Positions 57,523-62,681 of a DNA stretch of 62,681 nt are shown here, in pieces (position 1 is the first letter of the stretch; every line of letters begins with the position of its first letter). A program made the position numbers and the translations under genes. The notes beneath the pieces were generated by a model that was given only the letters and a program-made list of their open reading frames with translations, ran no database searches and was not told where the DNA came from. This stretch comes from Fimadaptatus sp948467645 (GTDB lineage: Bacteria > Bacillota > Clostridia > Christensenellales > Aristaeellaceae): contig CAOKFD010000007.1 in NCBI GenBank assembly GCA_948467645.1, forward strand, positions 1 to 62,681, written 5' to 3'.

Positions 57523-59022
57523 TTAGCCCTGATTATCCTCGACCACCCAGCCGCGTGCGCGTTCGACCGCCCTTTGCCAGCCCTGATACAGTTTAAGCCG
57601 CGCCACGCCGTCCATCATGGGACGGAACTCGCGGTCAGCCTTCCACAGCGTGCCCAGTTGTCTCTGATCCCACACGCCCACGGCCAGACCCGCCATCATC
57701 GCCGCACCCAGCGCGGTGGTTTCGATTACGGCCGGGCGCAGTACGCGCGTGCCCAGTATATCGGCCTGGAACTGCATCAGGAAGTTATTTGCGCTTGCGC
57801 CGCCGTCTACACGGATTACCTCGGGTATCAGGTCGGCGTCAAGCTTCATTGCGTCCACCACATCGCGCGTCTGGTACGCAATCGATTCGAGCGCCGCGCG
57901 CACGAAATGCGCCCTGCCCGTACCGCGCGTCAGGCCCACGACCGTGCCGCGCCCATACATATCCCAGTACGGCGCGCCCAGTCCGGTGAATGCGGGCACG
58001 AGGTAAACGCCGCCGTTATCTGGGATTGACTGCGCCACCTGATCGGTATCGGAGGCCTTTTCGACCAGCTTCATCTCGTCGCGCAGCCATTGCACGACTG
58101 CGCCGCCCACGAACACCGAGCCTTCGAGCGCGTAATACGGCTGGTCGTTTATGCGCCATGCCAGCGTAGTGAGCAGGTTATTATTCGATCTGACGGGCGT
58201 TTTGCCTGTATTCATCAGCAGGAAGCAGCCGGTGCCATAGGTATTTTTCATCATGCCCGCGCCGAAGCAGCCCTGACCGAACAACGCGGCAGACTGGTCG
58301 CCCACCATTGCGGCGATCGGTATTTCCGCGCCCAGCACGTCCTTGCGCAGGTAGCCGACCACTGCGGACGAATCACACACCTCGGGCATTATTGCAGCGG
58401 GAATATCCAATGCGCGCAGCAGCATTTCATCCCACTTTTGCGTATGGATATTGAAAAGCATTGTACGTCCGGCGTTAGTCGCGTCGGTCACATGCACCTT
58501 ACCGCCGGTGAGGTTCCACACGAGGAAGGAATCAACCGTACCGAAGCAGAGTTCGCCGCGGCGGGCGCGTTCAAGTGCGCCGGGCACGTTTTCCAATATC
58601 CACTGCACCTTTGTACCCGAGAAATACGCGTCGGGTATAAGTCCTGTCTTATCGCGTATGGTATTACCGAGGCCGTCGAGTTTAAGGCGCTCGACCAGAT
58701 GCGATGTACGGCGGCACTGCCACACGATAGCGTTATACACGGGCTTCCCCGTCTTACGATCCCACACCAGCGTAGTCTCGCGCTGATTAGTAATCCCGAT
58801 TGCGGCTATCTGGCTTGTGGGGACGCCGCTTTTCTCCACGGCCATTTTAAGCGCCCGAATCTGGCTATCCAAAATATCCGCCGGGTCATGTTCCACCCAT
58901 CCCGCATTTGGATAAATCTGCTTAAACTCAATCCCATGCGACGCAACAGGCTTCCCCAGTTCGTCAAACACCACTGCCCGCGAACTCGTCGTCCCCTGGT
59001 CCAGCGCCACCACGTACTTCAC
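57523..59022 (-). CDS. glpK: Glycerol kinase
   Basis: A 499-residue FGGY kinase converting glycerol to sn-glycerol 3-phosphate. The N-terminal ATP/phosphate loop is ALDQGTTSSRAVVFD. Substrate-side motifs are WVEHDPADIL, ITNQRETTLVWDRKTGKPVYNAIVWQCRRT (glycerol-binding ETT and WQ) and DATNAGRTMLFNIHTQKWDE; the second domain has MKNTYGTGCFLLMNTG and VDGGASANNFLMQFQAD. Start is a GTG at 59022 with AGGAGGGGG before it. The promoter at 59068-59096 is good. No glycerol facilitator gene is adjacent. Confidence 0.97.
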   Translation of the reverse strand: MKYVVALDQGTTSSRAVVFDELGKPVASHGIEFKQIYPNAGWVEHDPADILDSQIRALKMAVEKSGVPTSQIAAIGITNQRETTLVWDRKTGKPVYNAIVWQCRRTSHLVERLKLDGLGNTIRDKTGLIPDAYFSGTKVQWILENVPGALERARRGELCFGTVDSFLVWNLTGGKVHVTDATNAGRTMLFNIHTQKWDEMLLRALDIPAAIMPEVCDSSAVVGYLRKDVLGAEIPIAAMVGDQSAALFGQGCFGAGMMKNTYGTGCFLLMNTGKTPVRSNNNLLTTLAWRINDQPYYALEGSVFVGGAVVQWLRDEMKLVEKASDTDQVAQSIPDNGGVYLVPAFTGLGAPYWDMYGRGTVVGLTRGTGRAHFVRAALESIAYQTRDVVDAMKLDADLIPEVIRVDGGASANNFLMQFQADILGTRVLRPAVIETTALGAAMMAGLAVGVWDQRQLGTLWKADREFRPMMDGVARLKLYQGWQRAVERARGWVVEDNQG

Positions 59023-59067
59023 GCCGTCCCCCTCCTCTTACTCTCCACATTCATTAACGTTAACATT

Positions 59068-59096
59068 ATTATGCCACTATTTGATTGGTTTGGCAA
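59068..59096 (-). promoter_or_regulatory. glpK promoter with palindrome at the start site
   Basis: On the minus strand, TTGCCA (59096-59091) and CATAAT (59073-59068) are 17 bp apart. A perfect palindrome TTAACGTTAA (59054-59063) covers the expected transcription start and is a candidate operator. Confidence 0.65.
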
Positions 59097-59195
59097 GAGG
59101 GGGAAACGAGTTCTTTCTTTTCAGTAGAGCGAAAGGAGCAAAGAAAAGTCAATTGGGCTACTTTCCAAATGCGCATATCCATATCTTTCACGTTC

Positions 59196-59215
59196 AAAAA
59201 AGCGGCTCACCGCTT
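59196..59215 (-). terminator. Terminator of an undefined minus-strand transcript
   Basis: On the minus strand AAGCGG-TGAG-CCGCTT is followed by TTTTTTGAA. The nearest upstream gene (59437) already has its own terminator at 59371, so this one may end a small RNA or small-protein mRNA arising within 59217-59370. No convincing small gene was identified. Confidence 0.6.
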
Positions 59216-59360
59216 TAACCAATCCAAAAGCTTTTCCTGAGAAGAGATGTAAACCGCCTCAGCATCGGAGTTGTTCTCACGTTGCATTGTCTTGCTCTGC
59301 TCATTCCGCCTATCAACAATCGTTTTACAATCCGTACAGAACCGTTACGCCCTGCCTTAC

Positions 59361-59422
59361 CATACAACAAAACTCCCGCCCCACCCGCAAAGGCATCTGC
59401 CTTCACGGGAAAAGCGGGAGTT
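59361..59422 (-). terminator. Terminator of the beta-propeller gene
   Basis: The stem AACTCCCGC / GCGGGAGTT (59371-59379 with 59414-59422) encloses CCCG-AAGGCA / TGCCTT-CGGG and is followed on the minus strand by TTGTTGTATG. It is 14 bp past the stop. Confidence 0.82.
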
Positions 59423-59436
59423 CCTATTCATTTTAC

Positions 59437-62400
59437 TTACAGTATCTGTATTCCGTATATTTTGCAATCGCGCGTGCCTATTACAAGCGTATCGCCGTAG
59501 ACCGCCGGGCTGCCTTCCATGTTGCCCGATATTTCGATCTCGTCGTAAATATCGCCGGTCTGCGGGTCATACATGCGCAGTTTGCCCGCCGAGTTACCCA
59601 CGATCAGCACCGCGTCGCCCTTACCGTTATACACCAGCACCGGCGACGACCACGAATAGCGGTTGGTGCTCTTTTGCCACACGATTTCGCCGGTCTGCTT
59701 ATCGAAGGCATACAGCGTGCCGCCGCCCTCGGTACGGCAGACATTGAAGAATATCAGGTTGCTCAGATGCTCCTTGCCCATCGCAGGCGAGGCGAATCCG
59801 CCGCCGCCGTTTGTGCCGTCCGACTTGCACTTTACCGCATAGCTCCACAGCTGTTCGCCGGTGAGCGCGTTCAGCTTGCGTATGGTGCACAGGCCGCTGC
59901 TGCCCTGTATATCGACCTCGTTGACCGTATACAGTGCCACGGTGCCATCGTCCTGCTGTTCCAGCGATATGGACGCATCGGTATCGTCGCCCACGTCGAA
60001 CAGCCACGCGGGCTTCATGGTGTTCAAATCCATGCAGGTGAGCAGGCCCGAATTGTCGACGACATACGCGTACTTGCCATACGCGGCCACCGAGTTTTCT
60101 ATGCCCAGACCATCGTCGCCCACCGCGCGGGACAGACGCGATTTATAACGATAGAGCGTCACTTCCGGGTCTATGGTTATGCTGGGCGCGGTCTTATCGA
60201 ATACGGTGTTGAGCTTTATCGTATAGAATATGCCGTTTTCCGCGCCCTCGACTATGGTATCGGTTTCCGCGTCCAGTAGGCACACGCCGTCAAACGAGCC
60301 GTGCGTGCGATATCTCAACTCATCATGACCGTTCAGCAGGTACATGTGCTCCTGATTAAGCAGGTTATACACGCGCCAACCGATCGAGCCGGTCTTGCCG
60401 TTGGCCTTGGATATGCCCTGACCCACGTACAGCAGCGGATAGCCGCGCGGGTCTATGGACACGCTGCCCTTTATCGGAAAACCCAGCTTTATCGGGTCGC
60501 GGGTATAATCGCCCGTGCGCGAATCAAGGAAGTATATGTTTCCGTCCAGCGTGCCGTATATGACCTCGACCAGGTCGCTGTCGTCCTTATATGAATCGCG
60601 GATGTTCATCATCTGGCGCATTTCGTCCGACCAATGTATCATGACAGGCTGGCCGTTCCAGCCCACGCCCGTCCACACGGCGTAGCCGCTGTCTATGGAG
60701 CCGATGTTGTTCTTCCACAGGACTTTGAACTTCTTCTGCTCCAGTGAGGCCGTGCCATACGCCGCGTTCTCGCGGAAGTTATTGCCGCGGAAGGTTATCA
60801 CGCCCTCCAGATCGGTATAGTCCTCGCCCAGGCCGAAGGTTATCGGTTCTTCGCGGCTGTAATCATCGGCGCGCTTGTAGTTTTCGTACACGCTGTAGCT
60901 TAGGTCGAACGCGGAATCGTCCGGGCTTGCGCTGTCAATCGGATGCGCTTCTATGTAGAGGAGCTGTGACGCTTTTAGCGCAGCCGCCTGACTGAGTTCT
61001 GCACGTAAAGTATTCGCCTGAGAGTAAGTCTCAGGCGAATCTACATTCAGTTGAATTGCAGAACTTATAGGCAGTGCTGCTGCCTGCACCGGTTCTGCGG
61101 TGGGCTGCTCGTCCTGCTGAAGCACACTGGGCATATCGGTTGCCGCGGGCGCTTCGGTATTCTGTGCCGCGGGCTGTATCGTCGCGGCCGCATCATTGTT
61201 GTTATCGGCTTCCGGCGTAACCTCCGGCTGAACGTCGTCAGCCGCCGTCGCCGCGGGCAATAGGTTGCCGCGCAGCGGATCGAATATCGACATGGAAGTC
61301 ACCTGACCCGCGATGCTGCGCACGTTTATCACGCCGAAGTAATCCAGCGCCCACACGCCACCGAACAGCACCAGCAGTATCACAAGGAATATCGTGAATG
61401 CCTTCAGGCACCCGCCGCCCTTGCCGCCGGACGTATGCACGTCGTCATCGCCGCCGCCAAAGTCGTCGTCCTCATCCTCGAACGAGCTGTCGCCAAACTG
61501 CTCGTCGGCAAAATCGTTATCCGGGGCGATGAAGCCGTGGCCACCCGACGAACCGCCTGCGCGCACGTAATCGTCCTCGGGCTCATCGTCATCGTCGCTC
61601 ATAGGTATCGTCTGGGACGCGGCGGCACGGCTGTACTTGGCGGTACCGCCCATCGTGTCATCATGCGCGCGATAATCGTCCTCATCGTCGTCGTCATCCG
61701 ACGCTACGCGAGAATTGCGGTTTTTCCTGCCCTGCCTGCGTTCGCGATGCGCGCGCTTGTGTTCGCGCTCGGACTCCAGCTCGTCGTCGTCAAAATCGTC
61801 ATCCGATTCGTCATACGCGGGCTGCTGCTCATCCGGCTGATCGCCGTCGTCGCTTGTCTGATCTTCCGCGCCCGCCGCTTCCCATGCGTCGGTCTGCGCG
61901 TCGAAGTCAAAGTCGTGCGTGAGCTGCATAACATGCTGACGGCCCTTCACGCCGAACATCATGTTTGAGTTATCGTCTGCGCCCTGCTCGGGCTCAATTG
62001 TGCTCTGTTCAGGCTGTACATCCGGGGCATAGTCCGGCTCGGAAGCCACTGGCGCGGGCTGCTCGGGCTGCTCAGGCTCATATTCCGGCTGAGTGTCCTC
62101 GATATGCACGGTCGCCTGAACTTCATCAACTGCGGGCTGCTCAGGTTCAGCAGGCTCATAAACCGGCGCTTCGGGCGCGGGCTGCGGCTCGACTGCGGCG
62201 GCTTCCTGCTGCTGTGCGCGTATCGCCTTGCGGCTGACTATGTTTACATTCGGAAACTCGTCTATCGGCGTTTCCTTGCGCTCCTGCATCATGCGGCGCT
62301 CGCGGCGGGAAACCGGCTTGACTTCCTCGGCTAAATGAAGCTCGGCCGATACGGATTCGTACTCGCTCATGTCCACACGGGTGCGCGGCGCGGGCTGAAC

Positions 62401-62681
62401 CGGCTGAGGCTCGTTTTCAAACGGTTCTGCCTGTGCAGGCTGCGGCGTGGACTGAATTTCTTCCTCTATATACTCCTCATGCTCCTCCTCTACCGGAGCT
62501 TCGCGCTTGACCGGCGCGGCGGCGCGCTGCTGCGGCGGGCGCTTTTTCTTCTGCGGCGGATGTTTTTTGCCGCCCGCATTCGCCTTGGCCTTCAGCGCTT
62601 TCCAGCCTGCCCTGCCCTTGCTGAAGGCGCGCTTTATGCCGTCCGACCACTCGGTCGGGCTGCCGCCCTCGGGCTCGTAAT
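59437..62681 (-). CDS. Membrane-anchored PQQ-type beta-propeller protein (5' end outside window)
   Basis: The reading frame stays open to the window edge, so at least 1080 residues are visible and the start is missing. The visible N-terminus is basic and proline-rich (GKKHPPQKKKRPPQQRAA). A very acidic, disordered stretch (EPEQPAP, DDDDEDD and similar runs) of more than 400 residues comes next. One transmembrane helix (AFTIFLVILLVLFGGVWALDY) is followed by a linker and about 500 residues of a PQQ-like beta-propeller. Blades show VIYGTLDGNIYFLDSRTGDY, YAYVVDNSGLLTCMDLNTMK, TLYAFDKQTGEIVWQKSTN and DCKIYGIQIL. The propeller should be extracytoplasmic. Similar proteins in Clostridia lack a known role. 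Confidence 0.8.
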   Translation of the reverse strand, partial: YEPEGGSPTEWSDGIKRAFSKGRAGWKALKAKANAGGKKHPPQKKKRPPQQRAAAPVKREAPVEEEHEEYIEEEIQSTPQPAQAEPFENEPQPVQPAPRTRVDMSEYESVSAELHLAEEVKPVSRRERRMMQERKETPIDEFPNVNIVSRKAIRAQQQEAAAVEPQPAPEAPVYEPAEPEQPAVDEVQATVHIEDTQPEYEPEQPEQPAPVASEPDYAPDVQPEQSTIEPEQGADDNSNMMFGVKGRQHVMQLTHDFDFDAQTDAWEAAGAEDQTSDDGDQPDEQQPAYDESDDDFDDDELESEREHKRAHRERRQGRKNRNSRVASDDDDDEDDYRAHDDTMGGTAKYSRAAASQTIPMSDDDDEPEDDYVRAGGSSGGHGFIAPDNDFADEQFGDSSFEDEDDDFGGGDDDVHTSGGKGGGCLKAFTIFLVILLVLFGGVWALDYFGVINVRSIAGQVTSMSIFDPLRGNLLPAATAADDVQPEVTPEADNNNDAAATIQPAAQNTEAPAATDMPSVLQQDEQPTAEPVQAAALPISSAIQLNVDSPETYSQANTLRAELSQAAALKASQLLYIEAHPIDSASPDDSAFDLSYSVYENYKRADDYSREEPITFGLGEDYTDLEGVITFRGNNFRENAAYGTASLEQKKFKVLWKNNIGSIDSGYAVWTGVGWNGQPVMIHWSDEMRQMMNIRDSYKDDSDLVEVIYGTLDGNIYFLDSRTGDYTRDPIKLGFPIKGSVSIDPRGYPLLYVGQGISKANGKTGSIGWRVYNLLNQEHMYLLNGHDELRYRTHGSFDGVCLLDAETDTIVEGAENGIFYTIKLNTVFDKTAPSITIDPEVTLYRYKSRLSRAVGDDGLGIENSVAAYGKYAYVVDNSGLLTCMDLNTMKPAWLFDVGDDTDASISLEQQDDGTVALYTVNEVDIQGSSGLCTIRKLNALTGEQLWSYAVKCKSDGTNGGGGFASPAMGKEHLSNLIFFNVCRTEGGGTLYAFDKQTGEIVWQKSTNRYSWSSPVLVYNGKGDAVLIVGNSAGKLRMYDPQTGDIYDEIEISGNMEGSPAVYGDTLVIGTRDCKIYGIQIL

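Noticed and set aside
59215..59406. A 63-residue minus-strand frame ending in SLLRKSFWIG
   Set aside because: No ribosome binding site, and its first part overlaps the propeller gene's terminator; kept only as an open question in the findings.

Overview
The window reads as a chromosomal segment of a GC-rich, endospore-forming anaerobe of the class Clostridia. It carries the sporulation genes spoIIID and spo0A and a SipL-like coat morphogenesis gene, plus the [FeFe]-hydrogenase maturase hydF, a Na+-pumping biotin decarboxylase operon and Firmicutes-specific small families (DUF1292, DUF896, DUF4364, DUF5050). A relative of the Christensenellales or a neighbouring gut lineage is plausible, but that placement is inference. 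I see no rRNA, tRNA, CRISPR array, prophage or intact transposase. Genes are dense, mostly preceded by strong AGGAGG-type ribosome binding sites and separated by clear hairpin terminators.

Layout. 0-5 kb: end of a dispersed repeat, an RNase P RNA gene on the minus strand, small conserved genes, two GNAT acetyltransferases, spoIIID, and a DEAD-box RNA helicase converging on spoIIID with overlapping 3' ends. 5-14 kb: a GH35 beta-galactosidase, ftsH, the KtrB/KtrA potassium system, and a nifS-nifU-DUF4364 iron-sulfur operon behind a near-consensus promoter. 14-26 kb: a surface protein with an LPXTG-like end, a BMP-family nucleoside-type ABC importer (binding protein, ATPase, two permeases), a second solute-binding-like protein, a THUMP/RlmL-like RNA methyltransferase, and a large secreted repeat/SH3 protein. 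26-37 kb: a sugar nucleotidyltransferase, an aconitase-family enzyme, thioredoxin reductase, a cysteine-rich CAP protein, a DUF368 (undecaprenyl-phosphate carrier) protein, ThiT with a TPP riboswitch, a TraX-like protein, hydF behind a structured leader with a terminator, a HAD phosphatase and a DUF5050 protein.

37-43 kb holds one minus-strand operon encoding an acyl-CoA carboxyltransferase (12S/MmdA type), the Na+ pump gamma subunit, a biotin carrier, the Na+ pump beta subunit and a pyruvate/oxaloacetate carboxyltransferase (5S/OadA type). It thus combines the parts of a decarboxylase Na+ pump with those of a transcarboxylase. 44-48 kb holds a two-gene module of an Hsp70/actin-fold ATPase with a hydrophobic C-terminal region and a membrane partner, the best candidate here for an undescribed system. 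47-55 kb: an RluA-type pseudouridine synthase, ispE, a three-gene secreted C39-like peptidase set, spo0A and the SipL-like gene. 55-62.7 kb: an HD hydrolase, two TIM-barrel isomerases behind glycerol kinase, and a large membrane-anchored PQQ-type beta-propeller protein whose N-terminus runs off the window.

Three copies of a TA-flanked inverted-repeat element resembling a MITE lie at 1-52, 44259-44417 and 54926-54987. Two of them sit just after stop codons. All functional assignments come from reading motifs and family resemblance by eye; no database search was run.
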